DNA of 64,000 bases from Palsa-506 sp963707065 (GCA_963707065.1 CAVPPJ010000034.1:62001-126000), one strand, 5' to 3'; positions 50,889 through 60,579 are shown, counted from the stretch's first letter. Notes: generated by a model from the letters alone, not told the origin. Numbers and translations are program-made.

Positions 50889-51278
50889 GGTTCCCGGACC
50901 TCCTTCGGTAGCTACTGAGAGTTATTTCTGCAGCTCATCCAGCGATCTAGTGACATCTATCACTATTACTGAAAAGTAACTTTCATGGCTGTAACTTCGC
51001 AGATGGCAGGCAGGATTTCCGGAAAGTTAGCTAGCAAACCCCCTTGATTAGTGTGATATAGCTCATAGGGTCATTCTCCCGACTTTGGGTAATAAAGGTC
51101 GCCGCCGTAGGCCATCTTGGGGACTTACAGCACCCAGCGTGCGCGATGCTCACCACAAGTGACACGTCGCCCTGACCCGCGTCACGTCCGCACGCCGCTG
51201 CCGTTGCCCCCTCGCTGGCAAGGCATCCGTCCTGGGTGAAAGCCGAGCACGCTCCGCGTGCCCGACCGAAGGCACATC
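50889..51278 (+). promoter_or_regulatory. Long leader before lytic transglycosylase, candidate structured RNA
   Basis: The 390-base region has an AT-rich left part (50930-51100, probable promoters) and a GC-rich right part. The end reads cctgggtgaaagccgagcac with a GCACGC-TCC-GCGTGC hairpin, then the ribosome-binding site. In actinobacteria cell-wall-hydrolase genes often follow c-di-AMP (ydaO-yuaA) riboswitches, which also have a GGGUGAA element. The match here is partial and by eye only. GGGT-N15-GGGTAA near 51079 is a further weak promoter candidate. Confidence 0.3.
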
Positions 51279-51848
51279 TTGGCCCCCAACAGGACCATCA
51301 ACCGAATCTCGTCCAGACTCACCTTTGCCGTAGCGGGAGCAGCCATCGCCGTGGTGGCCACCGCATCCGGCGCGGCCGCATCCCCGGCCGGTGCCACGGC
51401 CCGGCCAGCCGGCCCAGCCGGTGCCGCCCCGGCGGCCACGTCCGCGGCAGTAGCCGGGACCGGTTTCAGCCAGTCAGCCGCCCGCCAGTCCGGCGCATCC
51501 CTGGACGGCTCCGCCCGCCCCTTCCTGCAGTCGTCCTCGCGCCACCGCACGCCACGCCAGAAGGCCTGGCGGATACTCCGCAGGAAGGGCTGGTCGCCGG
51601 ACTACCAGTTCCCGTACCTCGACAAGCTGTGGGAACGGGAAAGCGGCTGGAACGTGCACGCGGAGAACCCGTACTCCGGCGCCTACGGCATCCCGCAGGC
51701 TGTCCCCGGCTCCAAGATGGCCAGCGCCGGGCCGAACTGGCAGAACTGGGCGGGCACGCAGATCCGCTGGGGCCTGGGCTACATCAGGGACAGGTACAAC
51801 TCCCCGCGCCGTGCCTGGCGGCATGAGGAAGCGGACGGCTGGTACTAG
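51279..51848 (+). CDS. Secreted SLT-type lytic transglycosylase-like protein
   Basis: I choose the TTG at 51279 because GAAGG lies 6 nt upstream; a GTG at 51258 is an alternative. The ~189-residue product has a basic N-terminus and a Sec signal (LTFAVAGAAIAVVATASGAA), an Ala/Pro-rich linker and a C-terminal lysozyme-like domain. That domain carries the catalytic Glu in LDKLWERESGWNVHAENPYS and then GAYGIPQAVPGSKM and WGLGYIRDRYNSPRRAW. It would cleave peptidoglycan glycan strands outside the cell. It ends just before a hairpin that it shares with the convergent GNAT gene. Confidence 0.88.
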   Translation: MAPNRTINRISSRLTFAVAGAAIAVVATASGAAASPAGATARPAGPAGAAPAATSAAVAGTGFSQSAARQSGASLDGSARPFLQSSSRHRTPRQKAWRILRRKGWSPDYQFPYLDKLWERESGWNVHAENPYSGAYGIPQAVPGSKMASAGPNWQNWAGTQIRWGLGYIRDRYNSPRRAWRHEEADGWY

Positions 51849-51902
51849 GCCACCCCCGGCGCCAGCGCGGCGGAACCCGTCGCGTCAGGCCGCGGTCAGC
51901 GG

Positions 51903-51936
51903 CGGTGACCCGGCCCGGACCAGGGCCGGGTCACCG
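51903..51936. terminator. Bidirectional hairpin terminator between convergent genes
   Basis: cggtgacccggccc and its exact complement flank a 6-nt loop (ggacca). The stop codon of the GNAT gene lies inside the right arm, so the hairpin overlaps its coding end. Confidence 0.72.
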
Positions 51937-52530
51937 CGCCGTTCGCCACATCGTCGTGATAACCGCACCGCCTCGCAGCCGGATTTCCCCGGCGGGCTCG
52001 AAGCCCACGCCGGCATACCTGCGGTCGTTCGCCGGATTGGATGACTCCAGGTAGGCAGGCTGGTGCTCGGCGTCGATCAGGTCGAGGTTGTGCGCGAGCA
52101 GCCGCATCCCGAAGCCGTGGCCGCGCTGGCCGGGATCCGTGCCGAAGAGCGTCAGGAAGTAATGCGGTTCGGTGACCGGGTGCGCCGCGTGGAACTCCGC
52201 CAGCAGCTCAAGGTAGTCCCCGGCAGCCGGGCCGAGATGCTCCGCGGCGAGCCGGGAGACGCGCTCTTCCTGCTCGGGCGTCATCGACGTACCGCCCGGC
52301 GGGATCCAGATGGCGGCCGCCTCGCCGCCCGTTGTCAGCCACGTCGCCGGGTACCTCAGCGCGCCGTCCACGAACGGCCGCCACATCGCCGCGTGGTGAG
52401 ACGTCCGGCCATCCGGCCGTGCCATCACCGGCCCCCACACCGGATCGGCCGCGAAGGCGAGCGCGATGATCGCCGCCATGCGGCCGGCGTCAGCCGCCGT
52501 CGCGCGGCGGGCGGAAATTCCGCTGTCCAT
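51931..52530 (-). CDS. GNAT family N-acetyltransferase
   Basis: The ~199-residue protein has a GNAT fold. Visible features are the N-terminal ISARRATAADAGRMAAIIAL, the acetyl-CoA-binding motif DPGQRGHGFGMRLLAHNLDL (R/QxxGxG/A) and YLESSNPANDRRYAGVGFEP near the end. The second half closely resembles actinobacterial acetyltransferases of unknown substrate. I favour the ATG at 52530 with GGGAG upstream; 52551 is an alternative. Its stop lies in the shared terminator hairpin. Confidence 0.9.
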   Translation of the reverse strand: MDSGISARRATAADAGRMAAIIALAFAADPVWGPVMARPDGRTSHHAAMWRPFVDGALRYPATWLTTGGEAAAIWIPPGGTSMTPEQEERVSRLAAEHLGPAAGDYLELLAEFHAAHPVTEPHYFLTLFGTDPGQRGHGFGMRLLAHNLDLIDAEHQPAYLESSNPANDRRYAGVGFEPAGEIRLRGGAVITTMWRTAR

Positions 52531-52609
52531 GTCCGGCCGTCTCCCTGTCATCTCGCTACGTCAGCGCCGTCTGGCCGGCTCAGCGCCACCCGCCGGGGGC
52601 CGCGACCGG

Positions 52610-55084
52610 TCAGCCGCGGACCCTGGCGCCCGCCGGGTCGTACAGCGGCGCATCGTGCCGGGTAGCCGGGTAGCGTTCCCCGGCCACCTCGACCACGAAG
52701 TCAGTCTGGCCGGCCAGCGCGGCCGGCAGGTACGCGGAGAAGATGGTCCGGCCCACCGTGTACCCGTACCCGGCGCTGCGGACGCTGACGGCAAGCTCCC
52801 GGCCGGGATGCGCCAGCAGCTCGCCGCCGTGCATGACGACATCGGCACCCGTGCTGAACCAGCACAGCCGCTCAGCCGGCCCCGCATCGCGGATCTTCCG
52901 CAGCACGGGCCCGGCCAGCAGCCCGGGCTTGTCCGGCCGGACCGCGAAGCCGAGCCCGGCCGCATAGGGGTTGTCATCGGTCTTGACGTCGGCGGACCAG
53001 GCCAGGTACTGCTTCTCCAGCCGCAGCGAGTTGACCGCCCGGTAGCCGACATCCCGGATCCCGGCGCCGCCGCCCGCCGCCAGCAGCCGGTCGTAGAGGT
53101 CACGCAGGTACTCCGGCGGGACGTGGAACTCCCAGCCGAGCTCGCCGGTGTAGCTGGCGCGCAGGGCCAGCACCGGCGCATGGCCCAGGTCGATCCGCCG
53201 GGCGGTCATGTACGGAAAGGCCTCGTTGCCGATGTCGCTGCGAGTCAGCTGCCGCGCTATGTCGCGGGCCAGCGGGCCGCTGAGACTCAGCACGCCGTAG
53301 GCCGAGGTGACGTCACGGACGGCGACCGAGCCGTCGTCCGGCGCGTGCGCCGCGATAAAAGCCATGTCATGCCGGCCGAAGCCCGCGCCGGTAACGAGGT
53401 AGAACTCCTGCTCCGCCAGCCTGGTCACCGTGACGTCGGCCTCGATGCCGCCGCGCTCGTTCAGCAGCTGGGTATAGACGATCTTGCCGGGGCGGACATC
53501 CAGGTCGCCGCCCGCCAGCTTCTGCAGCAGCGGCAGTGCACCGGGGCCAGTGATCTCATACTTCGAGAACGAGCACATGTCGATAATGCCCGCCCCCTCG
53601 CGGACTGCCCGGTGCTCCGCCTCGATATACGGCCAGGCGTTGCCGCGCCCGAACGTCAGCTCCTCTGCGGGCTCGGTGCTGGCCAGCCCGGGGCCAGCCT
53701 GCCCGGGGGCAGCTAGCCGGGCGCCAGCCAGTCCGGGGCCGGGCGGCGCGAACCAGTTGGCCCGCTCCCAGCCGAACTTCGTCCCGGCCACGGCGCCGCG
53801 GGCGCGCAGCACGTCCCACAGCGGGCTCCGCCGCTGGCCCCGCGGCGCTGACAGCTCCCGGTTCGGGTAGGCGACCTGGTAGTAGTGCGCGTAGGCCTCG
53901 ATGCAGCGCCGCTCCAGGTACGCGGGGACGGCGTGCGGGCGGCCGAACCGCCGGACGTCGAACGGCCACAGGTCCATGCCGGGATCACCATCGATGATCC
54001 AGGCGGCCATCGCGTGACCGGCGCCGCCCGCCGCGGCGATGCCAGCGGAGAACCCGCAGCAGTGGAACAGGTTGCCGGCGTCCTCGGTCACTCCCATCAG
54101 CGGCTCCGCGTCGGGGGAAAACGGGATAGGCCCGTTCACCCAGGTCCGGATGCCGGCCTCGCCGGTGACCGGGATCCGTTGCCCGGCGGCCTCGGCGATC
54201 GGCGCGAACCGCTCATGGTCGGGCGGGAATAGCTCCGGCCCCAGGTCACGGGGGATGGCCTGCCAGGGGGCGCGGGTGCCGTCCTCCCAGCCGCCGATGG
54301 CCAGGCCGCCGGTCTCCGGCTTGACGTAGAACCGGCCGTCGGGATCGCGGAAGGTGGGAAGGTCACCGGGCAGCCCGTGGATCTGGTCGGTGACGACATA
54401 CTGGTGCTCGACGGCGCTGACGGCAACGTCCGCGCCGGCCAGCCTGGCCGTCTCGGCCCCCCACATGCCGGTCGCGTTGACGACAACGTCGCACTCGATC
54501 CGGCCAAGCTCTGTCACGACAGCTGCCACCCGGTGCTCGTTCTTCGCTAGGGCGGTTACCCGGCAGCCCTGGATTATCCGGACGCCTGCGGCGCGCGCGC
54601 CGGCCGCGAACGACTGGGTGAGCTGGCTCGGGTCGGCGTAGCCGTCCGAGGGCACCCAGGTCGCGCCGCGGATGCCGTCGGTGTTCAGCAGCGGGAACTT
54701 CTCGCGCGCCTCGGCGGGCGAGATCAGGTGGACCTCGAAGCCGAAACTCCTGGCCGTCGTGACCAGCCGCTTGAGCTCCTCCCAGCGCGCGTCGCTGGCC
54801 GCGACCCGGATGCTGCCCGCCGGGCGCCAGCCGGTCGGGTAGCCGGTTTCGCGCTCCAGCGACTCGTAGGTCGCCGTGCTCCAGCGCATCAGCCGGGTGA
54901 GGTTGCTGGAGCTGCGCAGCTGGCCGACCAGCCCGGCCGCGTGCCAGGTGCTGCCCTCGGTCAGCCGCCTGCGCTCCAGCACGGTCACGTCGGCCTTGCC
55001 CCGCCGGGCGAGCTGGTAGGCGATGCTGCAGCCCACGACACCGCCGCCGATCACCACGATCTCGCTGCGCCCGGGCAGGTCCAC
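52610..55084 (-). CDS. FAD-dependent dehydrogenase/aminomethyltransferase fusion (dimethylglycine/sarcosine dehydrogenase-like)
   Basis: The 824-residue enzyme has an N-terminal DAO-type FAD domain (IVVIGGGVVGCSIAYQLARR; EGSTWHAAGLVGQL, the flavin-attachment region with W-H). A linker domain and a C-terminal GCV_T/aminomethyltransferase domain follow (YEITGPGALPLLQKLAGGDL, ASYTGELGWEFHVPPEYL, LRLEKQYLAWSADV). Such proteins oxidise dimethylglycine or sarcosine and pass the one-carbon unit to tetrahydrofolate. An Ala/Gly/Pro-rich insert (PGPGLAGARLAAPGQAG) lies between domains. The GTG at 55084 has AGGAGG 6 nt upstream. Divergent from the formate dehydrogenase operon, which is metabolically plausible since both handle one-carbon units. 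Confidence 0.92.
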   Translation of the reverse strand: MDLPGRSEIVVIGGGVVGCSIAYQLARRGKADVTVLERRRLTEGSTWHAAGLVGQLRSSSNLTRLMRWSTATYESLERETGYPTGWRPAGSIRVAASDARWEELKRLVTTARSFGFEVHLISPAEAREKFPLLNTDGIRGATWVPSDGYADPSQLTQSFAAGARAAGVRIIQGCRVTALAKNEHRVAAVVTELGRIECDVVVNATGMWGAETARLAGADVAVSAVEHQYVVTDQIHGLPGDLPTFRDPDGRFYVKPETGGLAIGGWEDGTRAPWQAIPRDLGPELFPPDHERFAPIAEAAGQRIPVTGEAGIRTWVNGPIPFSPDAEPLMGVTEDAGNLFHCCGFSAGIAAAGGAGHAMAAWIIDGDPGMDLWPFDVRRFGRPHAVPAYLERRCIEAYAHYYQVAYPNRELSAPRGQRRSPLWDVLRARGAVAGTKFGWERANWFAPPGPGLAGARLAAPGQAGPGLASTEPAEELTFGRGNAWPYIEAEHRAVREGAGIIDMCSFSKYEITGPGALPLLQKLAGGDLDVRPGKIVYTQLLNERGGIEADVTVTRLAEQEFYLVTGAGFGRHDMAFIAAHAPDDGSVAVRDVTSAYGVLSLSGPLARDIARQLTRSDIGNEAFPYMTARRIDLGHAPVLALRASYTGELGWEFHVPPEYLRDLYDRLLAAGGGAGIRDVGYRAVNSLRLEKQYLAWSADVKTDDNPYAAGLGFAVRPDKPGLLAGPVLRKIRDAGPAERLCWFSTGADVVMHGGELLAHPGRELAVSVRSAGYGYTVGRTIFSAYLPAALAGQTDFVVEVAGERYPATRHDAPLYDPAGARVRG

Positions 55085-55158
55085 GGGTTGCCTCCTGTTG
55101 CCGTCGAGCCGTGCTGGCTGACATGCTTCCTGGTCGGCGGCGGCGCCGTAAAGCGGGC

Positions 55159-55183
55159 GCATTAATCGGCGAATGCCGGGTAG
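55159..55183 (+). promoter_or_regulatory. Candidate SigB-like promoter GCAT-N15-GGGTAG upstream of formate dehydrogenase
   Basis: GCAT (55159-55162) and GGGTAG (55178-55183) are separated by 15 nt, ~50 nt upstream of the preferred GTG start. It has the same -35 word and spacing as the sites before GH15 and the 24-aa peptide, and the -10 differs only in its last base. Confidence 0.4.
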
Positions 55184-55234
55184 GGCACGCCCACGGCGAG
55201 GGATGGAAACCGAGGGATGGGAAGGGCGGCGCTG

Positions 55235-58200
55235 GTGGGCGTGCGCAGGTGGATAGGCGGCTGGCCGGTATACCGCCAGGCGGTTGGCGCCGACGCGTCC
55301 GGCCGCGGGGCCGCGGTCACCAGCAAGCGGACCGAGCAGCTCCGGCCGCGGGTCGCCACGGCCGACAAGGTGGTCAAGTCGGTGTGCCCGTACTGCGCGG
55401 TCGGCTGCGGCCAGGACGTCTACGTGCAGGACGGCCGGGTGACCCAGATTGAGGGCGATCCGGCCTCGCCCGTCAGCCGGGGCCGCCTGTGCCCGAAAGG
55501 GTCGGCCAGCCTGCAGCTGACCACGGGCCCGGCGCGCGAGTACGAGGTGCTCTACCGGCGCCCGCACGGCACCGAGTGGGAGCACCTGAAGCTGGATACG
55601 GCGATGGACATGATCGCCGACCGGGTCATCGCCGCCCGCCGGGAAGGCTGGCAGTGGGAACGCGACGGCCAGCGGACCCGGCGCACCATGGGCATTCGCC
55701 AGTCTCGGCGGCGCGACGCTGGACAATGAAGAGAACTACCTGATCAAGAAGCTGTTCACGGCACTGGGCGCGATCCAGATCGAGAACCAGGCCCGTATTT
55801 GACACTCTTCCACCGTCCCCGGTCTGGGGACTAGCTTCGGCCGCGGCGGCGCGACCACCTTCCAGCAGGACCTGCAGAACGCCGACTGCATCCTGATCGA
55901 GGGCTCGAACATGGCCGAGTGCCATCCGGTCGGGTTCCAGTGGGTGATGGAGGCGAAGGCCCGCGGCGCCACGGTCATCCACGTCGATCCGCGGTTCACC
56001 AGGACCAGCGCGCTCGCGGACCTGCACGTGCCGATCCGGGCCGGCGCCGACATCGCGTTCCTCGGCGGCCTGATCAACTACGTCCTGCGGGAGGAGAAGT
56101 ACTTCCGCGACTACGTGCTGGCTTACACCAATGCGCCAGTGATCCTGACCGAGGACTTCGCCGACACCGAGGACCTGGACGGGGTGTTCTCCGGATTCGA
56201 CTCCGAGCACCGCGCCTATGACTTCGAGGCGTGGCGGTACCAGGGCGACGAGATGCGGGCCGCCAGCGGCCAGCGCGGCGCCGGGGCCGAGCGGCTGCGC
56301 GAGCTGCGGCAGTCGGCGCGGGGCGAGGCGCACGGATCCGGCGGCGCGGCCGCCCATCCCTCGCCCGACACCGATGAGACGCTGACCCATCCGCGGTGCG
56401 TCTTCCAGGTGCTCAGGCGGCACTTCGCCCGGTATACCCCGGAGATGGTCGCCGAGCTGTGCGGCGTGCCCGAGGAGACGTTCGCCCGGGTGTGCCGGCT
56501 CGTCACCGAGAATTCCGGCCCCGAGCGGACGACGGCGCTGGTCTATAGCGTCGGCTGGACCCAGCACACGGTCGGCGTGCAGTACATCCGCGCTGCCGCG
56601 ATCCTGCAGACCCTGCTGGGCAACATGGGCCGGCCCGGCGGCGGCATCCTGGCCATGCGCGGGCATGCGTCGATCCAGGGCTCGACCGACATCCCCACCC
56701 TGTTCGACCTGCTGCCCGGCTATCTGCCAATGCCGCACGCCCACAGCAACGACGACCTCGACGGCTACGTGGCCGCCGAGAGCATCCCCAACGGCTTCTG
56801 GGCGAACACCCGGGACTACATGGTCAGCCTGCTGAAAGCCTGGTGGGGCGATGCCGCCACCTCCGGCAATGACTTCTGCTACGACTACCTGCCCCGGCTG
56901 ACCGGCAGCCACAGCACCTACGAGACGGTCCTGGCTCAGCTGGACGGCACCTGCAAGGGCTATTTCCTGTTCGGCCAGAACCCGGCGGTCGGCTCGGCCA
57001 ATGCCCGGATGCAGCGGCTCGGCATGGCGAAGCTGGACTGGCTGGTGGTGCGCGACTTCGTGCAGATCGAAAGCGCCACCTGGTGGAAGGACGGCCCGGA
57101 GATCGAGACGGGCGAGCTGCAGACCGAGGACATCGGCACCGAGGTGTTCTTCCTGCCCGCCGCCGCGCACACCGAGAAAGACGGCAGCTTCACCAATACC
57201 GGGCGGATGCTGCAGTGGCACCATATGGCCGTCGAGCCGGCCGGGGACGCCCGCAGCGACCTGTGGTTCACCTATCACCTGGGCCGCCGGATCCGGGCGA
57301 AGCTGGCCGGTTCCGCTGACCAGATGGACCGGCCCGTGCTGGACCTGACGTGGGACTATCCGGTCAAGGGACGGCTCAATGAGCCCGACGCCGAGGCCGT
57401 GCTCGCCGAGGTCAACGGACGGGACGCCGACGGTGCCCCGCTGTCGTCCTACACGCAGCTCGCCGCGGACGGCTCGACGGCCTGCGGGTGCTGGATCTAC
57501 TGCGGCGTCTACGCCGACGGGGTCAATCAGGCCGCGCGGCGCAAGCCCGGCCGGGACCAAAGCTGGGTGGCACCGGAGTGGGGCTGGGCCTGGCCGGCGA
57601 ACCGGCGGGTGCTCTACAACCGGGCGTCCGCGGACCCCGACGGCAAGCCATGGAGCGAGCGCAAGGCACTGGTCTGGTGGGACGCGGAAAAGGGCAAGTG
57701 GACCGGGCATGACGTGCCCGACTTCGTCGCTGACCGGGCGCCGTCATACCGGCCCCCGGACGGAGCCACCGGGGTCGCGGCCATCTCCGGCATCGATCCG
57801 TTCATCATGCAAGCCGACGGCAAAGCGTGGCTGTTCGCCCCCGCCGGGCTGGTGGACGGCCCGCTGCCCGCGCACTACGAGCCGCAGGAGTCCCCGTTCC
57901 GCAACCTGCTCTACGGCCAGCAGCGCAACCCGGCCCGGGAGATCATCGCGCATCCTGAGGACCGGTTCCAGCCCAGCGGGGACGAGCCCGGGTCGGAGGT
58001 GTTCCCGTACGCGGCGACCACCTACCGGCTGACCGAGCATCACACGGCCGGCGGGATGTCGCGCTTCCTGCCATACCTCGCCGAGCTGCAGCCGGCCTTC
58101 TTCTGCGAGGTCTCGCCCGAGCTGGCCGCCGAGCGCGGGCTGGAGCACCTGGGCTGGGCCACCATCGTGACCGCCCGCAGTGCGATCGAGGCGCGGGTGC

Positions 58201-58478
58201 TGGTGACCCAGCGGATGGTGCCGCTCACGGTGCACGGCCGGCAGCTGCACCAGATCGGGCTGCCTTATCACTGGGGCCCGAACGGCTACACGACCGGCGA
58301 CGCGGCGAACGAGCTCGCGCACCTGTCCCTGGACCCGAACGTGCACATCCAGGAGGTGAAGGCGATGACCTGCGACATTCGCCCAGGACGGCGGCCGCGC
58401 GGGCCGGCCCTGCGCGAGTTCGTGCGCGGTTACCGGGACCGGGCCGGGATCACCGATCAGACCGGGACGGAGCTGTGA
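55235..58478 (+). CDS. Selenocysteine-containing formate dehydrogenase alpha subunit (frameshifted near 55697)
   Basis: This ~1080-residue molybdopterin oxidoreductase begins VGVRRWIGGWPVYRQ at GTG 55235; an upstream ATG at 55217 is possible. A [4Fe-4S] site is formed by C51, C54, C58 and C86 (VCPYCAVGCGQ...GRLCPKGS). At residue 189 the codon is UGA within ENQARI-U-HSSTVPGLGTSF, exactly where formate dehydrogenases carry catalytic selenocysteine, and a SECIS-like hairpin follows. The molybdopterin regions (NADCILIEGSNMAECHPVGF, IHVDPRFTRTSALADLH) are intact. There is no Tat signal, so it is cytoplasmic. One extra C at 55697 breaks the frame after TMGI; removing it restores ASLGGATLDNEENYLIKKLF. 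It oxidises formate to CO2 with the beta and gamma subunits encoded next. Confidence 0.93.
55800..55831 (+). promoter_or_regulatory. UGA selenocysteine codon plus SECIS-like hairpin
   Basis: The in-frame TGA is at 55800-55802. The stem GTCCCC (55815-55820) pairs perfectly with GGGGAC (55826-55831) around a GGTCT loop. The first G of the loop lies 18 nt after the UGA, and the GGUCU loop is as I recall for the E. coli fdhF SECIS (AGGUCU). This should recruit SelB and tRNA-Sec. Confidence 0.88.
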
Positions 58479-58514
58479 AGTGAGCGCGGATCCGGCCGGC
58501 TGACCGGGCCGTCC

Positions 58515-59387
58515 GTGGCCGGCCCGGCCGACGCCTCGCGGAGGCTGGACCCGGCGGCTGCCGCCGGGCACCTGGACCACCCGCCCCGGATGGGCTTCTT
58601 CACTGACACGTCGGTCTGCATCGGCTGCAAGGCGTGCGAGGTCGCCTGCAAGGAGTGGAATGACGTGCCCGAGGACGGGCTCCAGCTGACCGGGATGTCC
58701 TACGACAACACGGTCGGGCTGGGGGCCTCGACCTGGCGGCACGTTGCGTTCATCGAGCAGATCGGGCGGCCGCCGTCTGGCAGCGACCAGGCCTTCTCGG
58801 CGGCCGGCGACTCGCGCTGGCTGATGTCCAGCGACGTCTGCAAGCACTGCACCGAGTCAGCATGCCTCGACGTGTGCCCGACCGGCGCGCTGATGCGCAC
58901 CGAGTTCGGCACCGTGATCATCCAGGACGACATCTGCAACGGCTGCGGCTACTGCATTCCGGCCTGCCCGTTCGGCGTCGTCGCGCGGCGGGAATCTGAT
59001 GGCGGCGCGCACAAGTGCACGCTCTGCTACGACCGGCTCGGCGAGGGCCTGACCCCCGCCTGCGCGAAGGCGTGCCCGACCGAGTCCATCCAGTTCGGAC
59101 CGCTCGACGAGCTGCGCGAACGGGCTCAGCAGCGGGTCAGCGACCTGCAGGACGCCGGGACTGCCGGAGCGCGGCTGTACCTCGACGACCCGGCGGACGG
59201 CATCGGCGGCGCGGGCGCGTTCTTCCTGCTGCTGGATGAGCCTGAGGTCTACGGGCTGCCGCCCGATCCGGTCGTCACCAGCCGGGACCTGCCGCGAATG
59301 TGGCGGCACGTGGCCGGTGCCGCCGCCGCGCTGGTCGCCGGGGGGCTGGCCGCGTGCCTGGGCAGCGGCCGGGGGAGCCGGTCATGA
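58515..59387 (+). CDS. Formate dehydrogenase iron-sulfur (beta) subunit
   Basis: The ~290-residue protein has four ferredoxin-like cysteine clusters: CIGCKACEVACKEW, CKHCTESACLDVCPTGAL, CNGCGYCIPACPFGVV and CTLCYDRLGEGLTPACAKAC. It matches FdhB/FdnH/HybA-like electron-transfer subunits with four [4Fe-4S] clusters. A C-terminal hydrophobic helix (AGAAAALVAGGLAACL) may anchor it. The start is a GTG. It lies 36 nt after the alpha subunit and overlaps the gamma gene by ATGA, so the three form one operon. It passes electrons from the molybdenum centre to the membrane subunit. Confidence 0.93.
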   Translation: MAGPADASRRLDPAAAAGHLDHPPRMGFFTDTSVCIGCKACEVACKEWNDVPEDGLQLTGMSYDNTVGLGASTWRHVAFIEQIGRPPSGSDQAFSAAGDSRWLMSSDVCKHCTESACLDVCPTGALMRTEFGTVIIQDDICNGCGYCIPACPFGVVARRESDGGAHKCTLCYDRLGEGLTPACAKACPTESIQFGPLDELRERAQQRVSDLQDAGTAGARLYLDDPADGIGGAGAFFLLLDEPEVYGLPPDPVVTSRDLPRMWRHVAGAAAALVAGGLAACLGSGRGSRS

Positions 59388-60448
59388 CCGGTCCGGCGGA
59401 TGCTTCCCGGACCGGTCCACCGGATGCTTCCCGAACTGGCCCGGGGGCCGGTTCCCGGGCCGGTCCCGGAGCCGGCGCCGGGCGGGCGGCGCCGCGCTCG
59501 CGGTGGCGCGGGAAAGGACAGCGCGGCGAGCGGCCGGTGGTCCCGCGCGCCGAGTTCCGCTCCTACTACGGGCTGCCCATCCTCAAGGAGCCGGTCTGGC
59601 GTTCGCCGGACGTGCCCGGTTACCTGTTCCTTGGCGGCCTGGCCGGGGCCTCGTCGGTGCTCGCCGCGTTCGCGCACCGATCCGGCAACCAGGAGCTAGC
59701 CCGCGTCGCCAAAACCGGCGCCGCGGGCGCGATCGGTCTATCCGGCATAGCCCTCGTGCACGACCTCGGCCGCCCGTCGCGCTTCCTGAACATGCTGCGC
59801 GTGTTCAAGGTCAGTTCGCCCATGAGCGTCGGCTCCTGGCTGATCGCCGTATACGGCCCCGCGGCGGTTGCCGCCGCGGCAACCGCCCTGACCGGGCGGC
59901 TGCCGAGGGCAGGCGCTGCCGCCACCGTCGGGGCAGCCGCGCTAGGCTCCGGCGTCGCCACCTACACGGCGGCCCTGCTGAGCGACACGGCTGTGCCGGC
60001 CTGGCATGAGGGTCACCGCGAGATGCCCTATCTGTTCGCCGGCTCGGCCGCATCGGCGGCGGGCGGCCTCGGCATGCTGGCCGTCTCCCGCGCGCATTCG
60101 GACCAGGCGATCCGGTTCGCCGTGCTCGGCGCGGCGACGGAACTCACCGCCAAGAGCATCCTGGTGCGCCGCCTCGGCGAGACCGCAAAGCCATACCAGG
60201 CGGGTCGGCCGGGCAGGCTCATGCACGTAGCGGAAGCGCTGACGGCGGCCGGGCTGGGCGGAGCCGTTCTCGCCCGCCGGAACCGGGCGGCGGCGGTACT
60301 GTCCGGCGCGGCGCTGATGGCTTCCTCCGCGCTGACCCGCTTCGGGGTCTTCGAGGCTGGCCTGGCGTCGGCACGTGACCCGGCCTACACGGTGGGTCCG
60401 CAGCGTGAGCGCCTCCAGCAGCGGCAGGCAGACCCGGGCCAGCCCTGA
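59384..60448 (+). CDS. NrfD/PsrC-like membrane (gamma) subunit of formate dehydrogenase
   Basis: The ~354-residue protein has a Pro/Gly-rich N-terminus made partly of a GPxDASRTGP repeat. Then follow YYGLPILKEPVWRSPDVPGY and about eight to nine helices. Features include LFLGGLAGASSVLAAFAHRS, GLSGIALVHDLGRPSRFLNM, FKVSSPMSVGSWLIAVYG and YTAALLSDTAVPAWHEGHRE, all typical of NrfD/PolD family quinone-interacting subunits. It has no heme ligand pattern of FdnI cytochrome b. The ATG overlaps the beta-subunit stop. It probably passes electrons to menaquinone. Confidence 0.92.
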   Translation: MTGPADASRTGPPDASRTGPGAGSRAGPGAGAGRAAPRSRWRGKGQRGERPVVPRAEFRSYYGLPILKEPVWRSPDVPGYLFLGGLAGASSVLAAFAHRSGNQELARVAKTGAAGAIGLSGIALVHDLGRPSRFLNMLRVFKVSSPMSVGSWLIAVYGPAAVAAAATALTGRLPRAGAAATVGAAALGSGVATYTAALLSDTAVPAWHEGHREMPYLFAGSAASAAGGLGMLAVSRAHSDQAIRFAVLGAATELTAKSILVRRLGETAKPYQAGRPGRLMHVAEALTAAGLGGAVLARRNRAAAVLSGAALMASSALTRFGVFEAGLASARDPAYTVGPQRERLQQRQADPGQP

Positions 60449-60579
60449 CGGCCCGGCCTGCTTGCTAGCGGCGGGCAAGCTCATCTGCTTTTCCCGGTTC
60501 GCCACTCCGCCTGCCAGCTATCGCCCCAGCTCTCTGGGCGAAACAGCCCTGCTGCTGCCACCGCCCGGGTGAAATGCGC

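Noticed and set aside
55085..55726. N-terminal extension of the dimethylglycine dehydrogenase-like gene
   Set aside because: The extension is antisense to formate dehydrogenase; the GTG at 55084 has an ideal AGGAGG site and starts right before the FAD motif.
55800..55802. UGA as a true stop that splits formate dehydrogenase into two genes
   Set aside because: The reading frame, the catalytic-site sequence on both sides and the hairpin immediately after it all support selenocysteine instead.
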